Source: Halobacteriales archaeon QS_9_68_17
GTDB lineage: Archaea > Halobacteriota > Halobacteria > Halobacteriales > Natronoarchaeaceae
Direction: 5' to 3'
NCBI GenBank assembly: GCA_003023565.1
Contig: PXSA01000007.1
Coordinates: forward strand, 1 to 64,000
Length of the DNA stretch: 64,000 bases
This document shows positions 26,990-35,939 of the stretch, one piece after another. Position 1 is the stretch's first letter. Every line of letters starts with the position of its first letter. The notes beneath the pieces are model-generated. The model had not been told where the DNA came from, ran no database searches, and saw nothing but the letters and a program-made list of their open reading frames with translations. The translations under genes were made by a program, and so were the position numbers.

Positions 26990-28168
26990 TTAGAAGCGGT
27001 CCTGCATGATCTCCAGCGCCTCCTCGCGGTCGCCCCAGTTGACGAAGACGGCGACCGAGGTGGCGCTGGTGATGAGGTCGTGGAGGTTGATGCCGGCCTC
27101 CGCGATGGGGTCGACTATCTCTCGCACGATCCCCGGGCGGTTGGGGAGTTCACCGCCGGTGACGCGGATGACGGCGATGTCGTCCTCGACGGTGACGCTG
27201 GAGAGCGGTTCCTGGTCGACGACCTCGCGGTGAAGCACCGTCTCGGCCTTCTCGGCGGCGCTCTCGTCGACGTAGTAGGTGACGGAGTCCATGCCGCTGG
27301 CGACGGCGTCGACGTTGACCTCGGCCTCGCCGAGGGCGGTCGAGAGCCGCTGGAGGATGCCGGGGCTGTTGCGGATGGCGCGGCCGGCGACCGTGAGGCA
27401 GGCGAGCGGCTCCTCGCGCATGTCGACGAGGCTGTTGAACTCGCCCTCGATGCGGGTGCCGCCGGTGAGCAGGTCGCCGTGCTGGTAGTGGACGACGCGG
27501 ACGCCCATGTTGCCCGCCTTGTACGAAAGGGCGCTGGGGGCGACGACCTCCGCGCCGCGGAACGAGAGGTTGCGGAGTTCGTCGACGGTGATCTCGCCGA
27601 CGTTTCGCGCGCCCTCGACGACGCGGGGGTCGCCGGTCATGACGCCCTCGACGTCGGTGACGATGACGACCTCGTCGGCGTCCATGTACTTGCCGAGCAT
27701 GACGGCGGTGGTGTCGCTGCCGCCGCGGCCGAGCGTCGTGACGTTGCCCTCGTGGTCCTCGGCGAGGAAGCCGGTGATGACGGGAACGACGCCGTCCAGG
27801 TCCGCCGCGAGGTCCTTCGCGCGGCGCGTGGTCTCCTCGACATTGACCTCGCCGTCGGCGTCGGTGATGACCGGCCAGCGCCCGCTCCCGGGTTCGAGGA
27901 AGACCGCGTCGATGTCGCGCGCGGCCAGCGCCGCCTTGAGCATGCGGACGCTGGTGCGCTCGCCCATGCTGACGATCTGGGCGCGGTCGGCCTCGACGGT
28001 CTCGAACGTGATCTCGTCGAGCAGTTCGTCGGTCGTCGACCCCATGGCGCTGGCGACGACGGCGATCTCGTGGCCCTCCTCGACGGCCGTGGCGATCGAG
28101 TCGGCGGCGCGGTTGACCCGGTCGCCGCTACCGAGACTGGTGCCGCCGAACTTCGCGACTACCCGCAT
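26990..28168 (-). CDS. lysC: Aspartate kinase
   Basis: 392 residues. First step of Lys/Thr/Met synthesis. Kinase domain signatures: VVAKFGGTSLGSGDRV at the N-terminus, SMGERTSVRML, TTLGRGGSDTTAVML and TDVEGVMTGDPRVV. Two C-terminal ACT domains (about 250-320 with VAGRAIRNSPGILQRLSTAL, and 325-392 with GGELPNRPGIVREIVDPIAE) imply allosteric inhibition by an end-product amino acid. A TATA-like region (GTTAAC/AATATAC) at 28180-28195 precedes the start. The stop abuts a composite repeat. Confidence 0.95.
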   Translation of the reverse strand: MRVVAKFGGTSLGSGDRVNRAADSIATAVEEGHEIAVVASAMGSTTDELLDEITFETVEADRAQIVSMGERTSVRMLKAALAARDIDAVFLEPGSGRWPVITDADGEVNVEETTRRAKDLAADLDGVVPVITGFLAEDHEGNVTTLGRGGSDTTAVMLGKYMDADEVVIVTDVEGVMTGDPRVVEGARNVGEITVDELRNLSFRGAEVVAPSALSYKAGNMGVRVVHYQHGDLLTGGTRIEGEFNSLVDMREEPLACLTVAGRAIRNSPGILQRLSTALGEAEVNVDAVASGMDSVTYYVDESAAEKAETVLHREVVDQEPLSSVTVEDDIAVIRVTGGELPNRPGIVREIVDPIAEAGINLHDLITSATSVAVFVNWGDREEALEIMQDRF

Positions 28169-28270
28169 CGTACCACTCGTATATTCGTGTTAACGACGCT
28201 CATGGCGTACCGTATATCTCACCGCGCAGATAACCCTGTCTATCTCCGAGAACCCTGACGGAAGACCGTC

Positions 28271-29428
28271 TTACTCCTCGCCCCCGTCGGCGTCGGCACC
28301 GGGAGCGTCGGCATCGGGCGCGTCCGGAGTCGTGGGGTCCGCTTCCGCGGGAGGGTCATCGGACGTCTCGGGTCGGTCGGCGGGGGTCGCTGACGGCGGT
28401 CGATGCCCGGTCCGGTCCGGCGACACCCGGCCGGTGTCGTCCCGGTCCTTGGCGGGATCGAACACGACGAGGCCGCTGTCGCCGGCGAACTCGTAGGCGT
28501 ACCACTCCGAGACGGTCAGCGCGCCGTTCGTCTTCCGGATGCGGATGCGACGGACGAGCGCGTCGTTCACGAGTTCGGCGTTGAGTTCCAGGTCGACGAC
28601 GCCGTCGACGATGTAGTCGAGGTCGTGGGGAACGTGCCGGACTCGCCGGTGTAGGTCGCACCGGCGAGGATGGGGACGAACCGGCCCTTGCAGACGTCGG
28701 CGCGGACGTCCTTGACGAAGTCGTAGGTCTGAACCGGCTGAACGAGCGTCCCGAACTCGGTCAGCGAATCGACCACGACGCCCTCGTCGACCATCGACTC
28801 CGCTTCGAGGCAGTTGTCGAGTTCGTTCTCCGGTTCGCTCGGGTCGCTGGGGTCGCGGACCGTCTCGGTGGCCGGCCGCGTGACCTCGTGGATGTGGCGG
28901 TTCCACCGTCCGGTGGAACATGCGGTCGCGGTCCTCCATCCGGTGGTGAAACAGTCGAGGATCCGGAGGCGACCGCTCTCCAGGAGGGAGGACGTTCCGG
29001 TCCATGGTGAGAAACGTCTCGACGACGGAGATCGGCAGCTCCCGAAACGTGACGAAGACGGCGGGTTCGCCGCGCCGGAGCGTCCGTCACACCAGTTCGG
29101 CGTCCAGCGCCTCGTGGCGAGCGCCGGCCCGCCCGGAGAGCATGACGAAGGAGTTCCTCGGCGGTCCCTCGGGGAGCGCGGCGTCGAGCGTGGAGACGCC
29201 GGGGGAGAACCGCCGGTGGCCGTGGTACTCGGTGAACACGCTGTTGGACTCCCGCATCGCGTCCCGGCAGGCGCGGGAACAGAGCGTGTAGGTCGTCCCC
29301 TCGTGGTCGCGTCCCACCGACTCCGTCGCGGCCGGGAGCCGACAGAAGTCACAGCGGTCAGCCCCGTCGGGTCGACTGGTCACGTCGGACCCTATCGCCG
29401 CCCGCGTCGAAAACGTGGTGTTCGTCAC
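28271..29428 (-). pseudogene. RecA-superfamily (HTR-like) ATPase gene, multiply disrupted
   Basis: N-terminal CDFCRLPAATES and LCSRACRDAMRESN form a Cys-rich knuckle, followed by RFSPGVSTLDAALPEGPPRN. Then an in-frame TGA at 29087-29089 replaces what is probably TGG (ELV-stop-RTLRRGEPAVFVTF). Next come alternating frames: MDRNVLP / LLESGRLRILDCFTT / RMEDRDRMFHRTVE / WNRHIHEVTRPATETV to AGATYTGES / FPHDLDYIVDGVVDLELNAE to the end. One nonsense and four or more frameshifts make it a clear pseudogene of the KaiC/HTR-like haloarchaeal family, which has a short intact relative at 41723-42301. Confidence 0.8.
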
Positions 29429-29479
29429 CGCCCATCGTACGCCGCGGATTTAAATGTGTGGAACGATAGCATGGAGGTA

Positions 29480-29905
29480 ATGCGAGTACGCGACGCCGTG
29501 GAGGCGGACGCGGAGGAGATGGCCGCGATCGCCGACTCGCCCAGCGACGTCATGCGGAACCTCGTACACGACCGCACGGTTCGGGTCGCGGAGTCCGAGG
29601 AACGAGGGACCGATCCGAACGCGGACGCGGACGACGAGGACGCCGGGTTGCTCGGGTTCGTCAGCTTCGACGCCAGACAGGACTGCGTACACGTGACGCA
29701 GGTGGACGGCACCGAGAAGGCCTGCGAGCAACTGCTCGCCGAACCCGTCCGCTTCGCCCGGCGAGAGGGGATGTCGGTCGAACTGATCGCTCCGGAGTCC
29801 GTCCCGCACGTCGCCACCGCGGCCCGGAGCGTTGGCTTCGACGAGCGGGGCCCGGGGCCGCAGTTCGACGGCACCCCGACGAAGAAGTACCGACTGGAGC
29901 CCTGA
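29480..29905 (+). CDS. GNAT-like N-acetyltransferase
   Basis: 141 residues beginning MRVRDAVEADAEEMAAIADS, a usual GNAT start, with LLGFVSFDARQDCVHVTQVD as central strands and CEQLLAEPVRFARREGMSVE then AARSVGFDERGPGP as the acetyl-CoA half. The classical Q/R-x-x-G-x-G/A loop is degenerate. ATG 29480 is preferred to ATG 29471 because the TATA box TTTAAA (29449-29454) then sits about 29 nt upstream, as for a leaderless message. Substrate unknown. Confidence 0.75.
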   Translation: MRVRDAVEADAEEMAAIADSPSDVMRNLVHDRTVRVAESEERGTDPNADADDEDAGLLGFVSFDARQDCVHVTQVDGTEKACEQLLAEPVRFARREGMSVELIAPESVPHVATAARSVGFDERGPGPQFDGTPTKKYRLEP

Positions 29906-29994
29906 GGGTCGCGAAGTGGCGTCTCGCTTCGGTGGCCGGGTCAAGAGCCATAGGTCCGTGGTAGGGGACGGCGTCAGTACGCGATGGGCGAGAT

Positions 29995-30123
29995 CGTCAA
30001 CCGGCCGCGCGCCTCACGGTGGCTCGCGCAGACTGGCGGTCCTTAGCGAGAACCGCTTCGCGGTTCTCGCGGTGGACATTGAAAGGGCGCAGCGAGGCCT
30101 GCCAAGGCCGAGCAAGGGCTTTC
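29995..30123 (-). repeat. Dispersed 3'-end composite repeat, copy 3 (after PolD small subunit)
   Basis: The shortest copy. From the stop on the minus strand: GAAAGCCCTTGCTCGGCCTTG, CCTCGCTGCGCCCTTTCAAT (30071-30090 region), a perfect hairpin GCGAGAACCG-CGAAG-CGGTTCTCGC (30045-30069) and CCAGTCTGCGCGAGCCACCG. It lacks the distal CCCTTCCCC module present in the other three. Confidence 0.65.
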
Positions 30124-31743
30124 TCAGGTGAACTTTCGGAGCGTCGGTTCCAGCGTGTCGAGGTCGACGACCGGCGCGTAGCCGGCGTCGGGGTCGATGT
30201 TGACGGACTTCTGGAACTCGGTCTGGGCCTGCCAGCAACCGCTGTTGACCGAGAGGACGTTGTGGTACTTGCCGACGCCGAGCTTGTGGACGTGGCCCGT
30301 ATGGAAGACGTCGGGGACGCTGTCGATGGTGAGGTAGTCCTTCTCCTCGGGCGCGAGGCGGAGGTGGCCGCCGTACTGCGGCGCGACGTGGCGCTTCTTG
30401 AGAAGCTGGTACATCGCCTTGTGCGGCTCGTCGTAGCTGGCCCGGTCCTCGGGGAGTTCCGCGATGACCTCGTCCAGCGAGACGCCGTGGTACATGAGGA
30501 CGGAGACGCCCTCGATGGTGACCGTCGAGGGGTTGCCCGTGAAGCGGGCGTCGTGGGCGCTCATCATGTCGCGGAGCTCCTCGTCGAACGCGGGTTGCGG
30601 TTCGGCGAGGCGGACGGCGTCGTGGTTCCCCGGGATCATGACTATCTCCATGTCGCCGGGCACCTCCTTCAGGTACTCCGAGAAGCGCTCGTACTGCTCG
30701 TAGATGTCGACGATGTCAAGTTCCTCGTCCTGGTCGGGGTAGACGCCGACGCCCTCGACCATGTCGCCCGCGACGAGGAGGTACTCGACGTTCTCGGCCT
30801 CGGGCGTGTGCAGCCAGTCGGCGAAGCGGTGCCAGGCGTCGGCCATGAACTCCTGACTGCCGACGTGGACGTCGCTGATGAGCGCCGCCTGCACGTGGCG
30901 GTCCGCGGTGTTCGGCGAGTACGTCCGGGGGACGTCGGGGAAATGCATCGAGTCGACGAAGAGGATGCCGGCGTCGTCCGCGAGGGTCCCCTCGACGGCG
31001 ATCACCTCGTCGCAGAGCAGTTCCTCGACCATGGCGGCGATGTCGCGGTCCTTCATCACCAGACAGGGGAAGGTGCCGGTCCGGTCCTCCAGTTCGACCA
31101 GCCAGTGGCCGCTGGCGGTCGAGCGGATGTCGCTGACCATCCCGACCATCGACGCCTCGCTGCCGCCCGGCATCGACTGGATGGCCTCCGCGGGGCGGTG
31201 GTTCACCCGGGCGCGGAGCGTCTCGCCGAGGCGGTCGTACCGGTCGCGAAACACCGTCACGAAGTCCTCGTACTCGCCGGTGCCGGTGCTCTGCCCGGTG
31301 ATGTCGTTGTCGATCTCCGGTTCGGTTGGCGACCGCTCGACCGAACCGCCCGTCGACACCGTCGTTTCAGATGGAGCGCTTTCAGGCGGAGATTCACTGC
31401 CGCTATCGGGTACCGCAGTCGAAACGGAGGGGTCTCGTGGGGCGGGGTCAGTCCGGTCGTCTCCGCTCTCGCCGGGCGGGGCGTCGACGGCCCCGGCGCG
31501 GGTGGACGCGGACTCGCTCATCGTCGCCGGGTCGCCCGCGGCGTCGGGGTCGAGCACCTCGCGCACGTGGTCGACCGAGAGCCTGAGCGCGCCGTCGGGT
31601 GCCGCGTCGACGACGCGTTCGAGCGCGCGGGCCGGGTCCTCCGCGGAGGCGATGAGCGTCACCGCCTCGCGGTCGGCGTTGTACCCCCGGCTGGTGAGTT
31701 CGCTGACGATCCGGGCGGGGGCCTCCAGCGGCACACCCCTCAT
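30124..31743 (-). CDS. polD1: DNA polymerase D small subunit (DP1, exonuclease)
   Basis: 539 residues. Small subunit of the archaeal replicative polymerase D, with a 3'-5' proofreading phosphodiesterase. N-terminal 90 residues form a helical region (GVPLEAPARIVSELTSRGYN); a long acidic, Ser/Pro-rich linker follows (about 95-170); then the OB fold and the calcineurin-like domain with ALISDVHVGSQEF, LVAGDMVEGVGVYP, MIPGNHDAVR, LMYHGVSLD and FHTGHVHKLG. All metal ligands are present. The ATG at 31743 (MRGVPLEAP) is preferred to a TTG six codons upstream. It lies 3.0 kb from orc1. Confidence 0.95.
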   Translation of the reverse strand: MRGVPLEAPARIVSELTSRGYNADREAVTLIASAEDPARALERVVDAAPDGALRLSVDHVREVLDPDAAGDPATMSESASTRAGAVDAPPGESGDDRTDPAPRDPSVSTAVPDSGSESPPESAPSETTVSTGGSVERSPTEPEIDNDITGQSTGTGEYEDFVTVFRDRYDRLGETLRARVNHRPAEAIQSMPGGSEASMVGMVSDIRSTASGHWLVELEDRTGTFPCLVMKDRDIAAMVEELLCDEVIAVEGTLADDAGILFVDSMHFPDVPRTYSPNTADRHVQAALISDVHVGSQEFMADAWHRFADWLHTPEAENVEYLLVAGDMVEGVGVYPDQDEELDIVDIYEQYERFSEYLKEVPGDMEIVMIPGNHDAVRLAEPQPAFDEELRDMMSAHDARFTGNPSTVTIEGVSVLMYHGVSLDEVIAELPEDRASYDEPHKAMYQLLKKRHVAPQYGGHLRLAPEEKDYLTIDSVPDVFHTGHVHKLGVGKYHNVLSVNSGCWQAQTEFQKSVNIDPDAGYAPVVDLDTLEPTLRKFT

Positions 31744-31838
31744 GATCAGTGGCGAGTGCAAAAACGTAGCGGAACTGTTCCCATCGCGGGGTGGTGCAAG
31801 CAGAAGGTTGATTTCGCGCAGGGGAGTATGGCGTGACG

Positions 31839-32675
31839 ATGACTGACTCCGGTCCCGGCGACGCCCCCGAGCGCGGACCGCCGGGAGACGACGACCGGGC
31901 GAACGCGGAGAGCGACCGCGGATCGTCAGCCCGCGATGCCGACAGTACCGACGAAAGCGGTGGGTCCGCGCGTGACGACACCCCGCCGGCCGACGGTTCC
32001 GCTGTGGACGCCGGTGTCCGAGCGTCGTCCGAACGGTCCCCCACGGGCGACGACGCGGACCGCGTCACCGGCGAGAACCCCGTCCAGTGGTTCCTGAAAA
32101 GCGACAACGAGGGCGTCGCCGCGCTCCGGGACCTGCTGAGCACGGTCGCCCTGGTGGCGGCCGTCGGACTGGTCCTGTTCGCCGTCAGCGGCATCTGGCC
32201 GCCGCTGGTCGCCGTCGAGAGCGGGAGCATGGAACCCCATATGGAGAGGAACGACCTCGTGTTCATCGTGAACGAGAACCGGTTCGCCGACGACGGCGCG
32301 GTCGCCGGGGTCGTCACGTACCAACAGGGGGAGGAGAACGGTCACCGGTCGTTCGGCAGTTACGGCGACGTGATCGTCTATCAGCCGGACGGACAAGACG
32401 GCGTCCCGATAATACACCGGGCGCACATCTACGTCGAGGAAGGCGAAAACTGGGTCGAGGTCGCCGACAGAGACCACCTCCGCGGAAACACCTGTCGGGA
32501 AGTTCCGAACTGCCCGGCCCCCCACGACGGCTTCATTACGAAAGGAGACAACACCCCGTACTACGACCAGGTTCGGGGGCGTTCCACCGTCGTCAAAAGC
32601 GAGTGGGTGCAGGGCCGCGCCGAGGTCCGCCTCCCGTGGCTCGGATGGATTCGCCTCCAGTTCGCGAGACTGTAA
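31839..32675 (+). CDS. sec11: Signal peptidase I (archaeal Sec11 type)
   Basis: 278 residues. Removes signal peptides from Sec-exported proteins at the outer face of the membrane. A disordered acidic 80-residue N-terminus is followed by a transmembrane helix (LLSTVALVAAVGLVLFAVSG, about 107-126), the nucleophile motif VESGSMEPHM, the catalytic histidine in PIIHRAHIYV and ITKGDNTPYYD. The Ser/His pair rather than Ser/Lys places it in the ER/Sec11 branch. GTG 31833 is an alternative start two codons upstream. Diverges from polD1, converges with orc1. Confidence 0.92.
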   Translation: MTDSGPGDAPERGPPGDDDRANAESDRGSSARDADSTDESGGSARDDTPPADGSAVDAGVRASSERSPTGDDADRVTGENPVQWFLKSDNEGVAALRDLLSTVALVAAVGLVLFAVSGIWPPLVAVESGSMEPHMERNDLVFIVNENRFADDGAVAGVVTYQQGEENGHRSFGSYGDVIVYQPDGQDGVPIIHRAHIYVEEGENWVEVADRDHLRGNTCREVPNCPAPHDGFITKGDNTPYYDQVRGRSTVVKSEWVQGRAEVRLPWLGWIRLQFARL

Positions 32676-32774
32676 ACCGGGCCGACGGCGCTTCTCCTCG
32701 CGGATCCGTGCCGATCTCCATACGAAATAGAGGGGTCCGGATGCGTGCGCTCGGAGAACCATCCAACCGGCCGT

Positions 32775-33051
32775 GCTCGGAGGCGCGAGCGTAGCGAGCG
32801 CGCCGAGCAGACGGGGAAGGGTAACTCGGAGCGTGTCGCGGCGACCGCCGGCGTCTTCACGAGCGGAGCGAGTAAAGGCTCGTGAGGCCGAAGGTCTCGG
32901 TGGCTCGCGCGAACTCGCGGACCTGGAACGAGCGCCGAGGGCGCTCGGTGGCGTCTTCGCGAACGCAGTGAGCGAAGGCTCGGAGTGGCGACGCCGCTCC
33001 GGCGGACATCGAAAGGGCGCAACGAGCGCCGCCAGGCCCGAACGAGGGCCT
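32775..33051 (-). repeat. Dispersed 3'-end composite repeat, copy 4 (after orc1)
   Basis: The longest copy. From the orc1 stop on the minus strand: AAGGCCCTCGTTCGGGCCTG, GCTCGTTGCGCCCTTTCGAT (33007-33029 region), repeated CTTCGCTCACTGCGTTCGCGAAG-type palindromes, TCGCGCGAGCCACCGAGACC, then CGACACGCTCCGAG and CCCTTCCCCGTC (32809-32840) and a terminal GCTCGCTACGCTCGC palindrome. The 100 bp between the signal peptidase stop and this repeat hold nothing recognisable. Confidence 0.7.
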
Positions 33052-34524
33052 TCAGCTGTCGAACCGAGCCTGCACGAACGGCTGAACGTCCTCGATGTCG
33101 CCGAGGCGGGAGTCCGAGAGGAGGACGGCCTCGGTCTCGTCGATGGGGACCGAGAGGCTGATCTCCTTGGTGCGGCCGTAACGCCCCTTGCTGACGACGG
33201 CCGCGTTCACGATGCCCAGCATGTCGAGTTCGCTGATGAGGTCGGTGACGCGGCGCTGGGTGAGCACGTCGGCGTCGATCTCCTCGCAGAGGCGTTTGTA
33301 GATGTTGTACACTTCGCCCGTGTTGACGTTGTGGACGCCGTTTTTCTCCAGAAGGATGATCGAGAAGAGGACGATCTTCGACTGCGTCGGGAGGGTGCGG
33401 ACGACCTCGACCACGCGGTCGAGTTCGATCTTGTCCTGTGCCTTGCGGACGTGGTCTTCGTCGATGACCTCGGCCCGGTCGCGCTCCGCGAGTTCGCCGG
33501 CGGTGCGAAGCAGGTCGAGCGCGCGGCGGGCGTCGCCGTGTTCCTGCGCGGCGAACGCGGCACAGAGCGGGATCACGTCGTCGGTCAGTGCGTCCGGCTT
33601 GAACGCGACGTCCGAACGGTGCTGGAGGATGTCGCGCAGTTGGTTCGCGTCGTAGGGTGGGAAGACGATCTCCTCCTCCCCGAGGCTGGACTTGACGCGG
33701 GGGTCGAGGAAATCGGTGAACTTCAGGTCGTTCGAGATGCCCATGATCGAGACCCGCGAGTTCGCGAGTTCCGAGTTCATCCGCGAGAGGTTGTAGAGGG
33801 TGTCATCGCCCGACTTCTCGACGAGCTTGTCGATCTCGTCGAGCATGATCACGACCACCCGCTCGTGGTAGTCGACCGCGTCGAAGAAGACGCTGTACAC
33901 GCGGTCGGTCGGCCACCCCGTCATCGGGACGGTCTCGAAGTCGTCTCTGTCCGCTTCGAGTTCGGCGACGCGGTCGTCGACGGCCTCGACGGAGTCGTAC
34001 TCCGCGTCGTCGAGCGCCGACTCGCGCAGTTCGCGCAGGTCCGCGAGCCACTCGTCGATGAGTCGCTCGTTCTCCTCGATGAACTTGTTCGCCAGTTGTG
34101 CGAGGACGCGGTACTGGGTGTCGGTCACCTCGCAGTTGATGTACTCGACCTCACAGGGGACTCTGTACTTCTGGGACGTGCTCTCCAGTTCCTGGCTGAC
34201 GAACTTCGCGCTCGCGGTCTTGCCGGTCCCGGTCTTCCCGTAGATAAGGATGTTCGACGGCGTCTCCCCGCGGAGCGCGGCGACGAGTATCGTCGCCATC
34301 TTGTTGATCTGTTCCTTGCGATGCGGGAGCTCGTGCGGCGTGTACGACGGCCGCAACACCTCCTTGTTCTCGAAGATAGGCTCGCCGCTCAGCAGGTCGT
34401 CGAACAGACCCTGACTCTCCTCCGTGTCGTCCTCCAGCACCACGTCGTCGAGGTCGACGTCGAAGTCCTGAGACGAGTCTACACGCCCCGACGGTTCGCC
34501 GGTTCCCGAATCCTCGTTGGACAT
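33052..34524 (-). CDS. orc1: Origin recognition protein Orc1/Cdc6
   Basis: 490 residues. Initiator that binds ORB repeats and loads MCM. AAA+ motifs: Walker A GKTGTGKT at residues 96-103, Walker B VVIMLDEIDKLV near 220, sensor 1 MGISNDLKFT and sensor 2 HGDARRALDLLRTAGELAE. A winged-helix DNA-binding domain occupies the last 100 residues (ILLEKNGVHNVNTGEVY, QRRVTDLISELDMLG). The acidic N-terminal 50 residues are haloarchaeal. It faces away from the ORB-rich intergenic region, the standard arrangement at haloarchaeal origins, and an ORB overlaps its own promoter. Confidence 0.96.
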   Translation of the reverse strand: MSNEDSGTGEPSGRVDSSQDFDVDLDDVVLEDDTEESQGLFDDLLSGEPIFENKEVLRPSYTPHELPHRKEQINKMATILVAALRGETPSNILIYGKTGTGKTASAKFVSQELESTSQKYRVPCEVEYINCEVTDTQYRVLAQLANKFIEENERLIDEWLADLRELRESALDDAEYDSVEAVDDRVAELEADRDDFETVPMTGWPTDRVYSVFFDAVDYHERVVVIMLDEIDKLVEKSGDDTLYNLSRMNSELANSRVSIMGISNDLKFTDFLDPRVKSSLGEEEIVFPPYDANQLRDILQHRSDVAFKPDALTDDVIPLCAAFAAQEHGDARRALDLLRTAGELAERDRAEVIDEDHVRKAQDKIELDRVVEVVRTLPTQSKIVLFSIILLEKNGVHNVNTGEVYNIYKRLCEEIDADVLTQRRVTDLISELDMLGIVNAAVVSKGRYGRTKEISLSVPIDETEAVLLSDSRLGDIEDVQPFVQARFDS

Positions 34525-34539
34525 CCGTTTCGTTGATTC

Positions 34540-34564
34540 ACCCCATCGTTTCGACTGGAGTTCG
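34540..34564 (-). promoter_or_regulatory. ORB-like element over the orc1 promoter
   Basis: On the minus strand CTCCAGTCGAAACGATGGGG, close to the local ORB core TTCCACYCGAAACGAAGGGG. It covers positions -16 to -40 relative to the orc1 ATG, where the TATA box of a leaderless gene would be. Confidence 0.65.
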
Positions 34565-35106
34565 CGCCACGGAAAGAGAACGTCTCCGACGTGATAGGCT
34601 CAGATGCCGGATCCGATGGTGAACCGATCCCGTGGTTCGTCCAGTTGATGCAAACGAAGCAGAGGTGCACCAGGGTCTTAAAATCTTCCCTCCCGGTCAC
34701 GATCCGTCCATCCAACACGGGAAACAAGGTGCTTCAGGCATCCTGTTCCCACTTTTCGGGGACATAGGAAGGGAGAGCCGTCTTCCGTCAGGGCACCCTG
34801 TCCGGCAGCCGCATCCCTCGCAGTCGCCGTTCATACCGTCTCGCGGACGAGCATACGGTAGATCCAGGACTCCGCCTGGCGGACATGACCGGCGAACGTA
34901 CACGAACCGCCGTCGACCGGAAACGACGGTCGGTCGTGTTCGAACGGATATGGAGGCGACGCTTACGCGCTATGGACGGACCCTGCAGGGTCGAACTAGA
35001 GACACTTTCGCCGGGTCGTTTCCGGTCGAGGATACCGAACGTTCGACGATATCCACGGCGGACGGGACAGCACCGTGCTCACAGCTGTCAGCGAGTCTTC
35101 GTGACG

Positions 35107-35128
35107 GAACCGTTTCGACTCGAACCGG
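35107..35128 (-). promoter_or_regulatory. Degenerate ORB
   Basis: On the minus strand CCGGTTCGAGTCGAAACG; matches the ORB1 core at 16 of 18 positions but lacks the G-string. Confidence 0.35.
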
Positions 35129-35191
35129 CGACCGCGTCCCGGTTGCTCACGCGTGATGCTGTCGCCGCCGCGGTCCCGATACCGTCGGCCC

Positions 35192-35223
35192 CCCTCCCCC
35201 ACCCCTTCGTTTCGAGTGGAACC
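35192..35223 (-). promoter_or_regulatory. ORB1 of oriC
   Basis: On the minus strand GGTTCCACTCGAAACGAAGG followed by GGTGGGGGAGGGG. Core plus long G-string, inverted with respect to ORB2; the G-string points away from the AT-rich segment. Confidence 0.85.
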
Positions 35224-35299
35224 GGGCGAACCGGGGGTGGACGGGTGGGGAAACCGCCGAGCGAGAGTCGAAGCCGGATCGATCGGCGGATCTCTAGCG

Positions 35300-35400
35300 G
35301 TTCCTAATTGATATTTTCACAGCTGATGTTTTCTAGAAAAGGGGTCGTCCCTAGTACAGTTACTGTTATATGCTCTATTACATAAAGGCTTCTGTTCTAG
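35300..35400. other. AT-rich candidate DNA unwinding element
   Basis: The only markedly AT-rich 100 bp of the intergenic region (for example TTCCTAATTGATATTTTCAC and TACTGTTATATGCTCTATTA), placed between the two inverted strong ORBs. Confidence 0.65.
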
Positions 35401-35432
35401 GAGGGCGATACCCCCCTCCCCCGGGGTTCTCG

Positions 35433-35462
35433 CGTTCCACCCGAAACGAAGGGGTGGGGGGG
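35433..35462 (+). promoter_or_regulatory. ORB2 of oriC
   Basis: CGTTCCACCCGAAACGAAGG followed by GGTGGGGGGG. Differs from ORB1 at one core position and points the opposite way. Confidence 0.85.
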
Positions 35463-35610
35463 TCCAGCTACACACGACCGGAACGACCTCGGCGGGGCGC
35501 AGTCGCCCCATCGGTTGGAACGACCGCACAGTTCCATCGGCTCGGGTTCGACCGACGTAGGCTGACGCGATCGACGATCGCGAGGCCTCGGTGGTCGTTC
35601 CGAAGGCCCG

Positions 35611-35634
35611 TCCCCTGCGTTTCCGCTGGAATCG
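35611..35634 (-). promoter_or_regulatory. Weak ORB
   Basis: On the minus strand GATTCCAGCGGAAACGCAGG then GGA; 16 of 20 core positions match ORB1, with a short G-string. Confidence 0.45.
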
Positions 35635-35939
35635 ATGCCGGTCTAGCTTCCCGCGGCCACGCGCCCGCAAGTATTATAAACCGGGCATCGTGGCTCTCCC
35701 GTTCCGAACGCGAGTACCGACCGTCCGACCGAGTGCGAACACAGTTACCTTCGGGGAGATCGGGAACGCGATCGGTAATTTAGGTGTCAGTTATCGCCGA
35801 TCCGACGGAGCAACCACGGCACTCAGAGGCGGCGACCCGCGGGTCCCGATTTATCTCGGAGATAATACATGTCTGACGTAGCCTTAAGTGCATCCGGTGT
35901 CGTTACCTCCACAAGCACCTACGGGTGCGTGAAGACAGG

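Larger units (their letters stand above)
34525..35939. other. Chromosomal replication origin (oriC1-type) region
   Basis: 1.4 kb without credible genes, flanked by orc1 and oapA. It contains two strong ORB repeats in inverted orientation (35192-35223 and 35433-35462) about 210 bp apart, weaker ORBs at 34540, 35107 and 35611, an AT-rich segment (35300-35400) between the strong pair, and G/C strings (CCCCCCTCCCCC at 35411-35422). This is the layout of experimentally known haloarchaeal origins. Open frames inside it have no family resemblance. Confidence 0.88.

Noticed and set aside
34632-35156. A 174-residue open frame inside the origin region.
   Set aside because: Arg/Ser/Pro-rich with no family resemblance, spans ORB-like DNA and has no promoter; typical of chance frames in GC-rich non-coding DNA.
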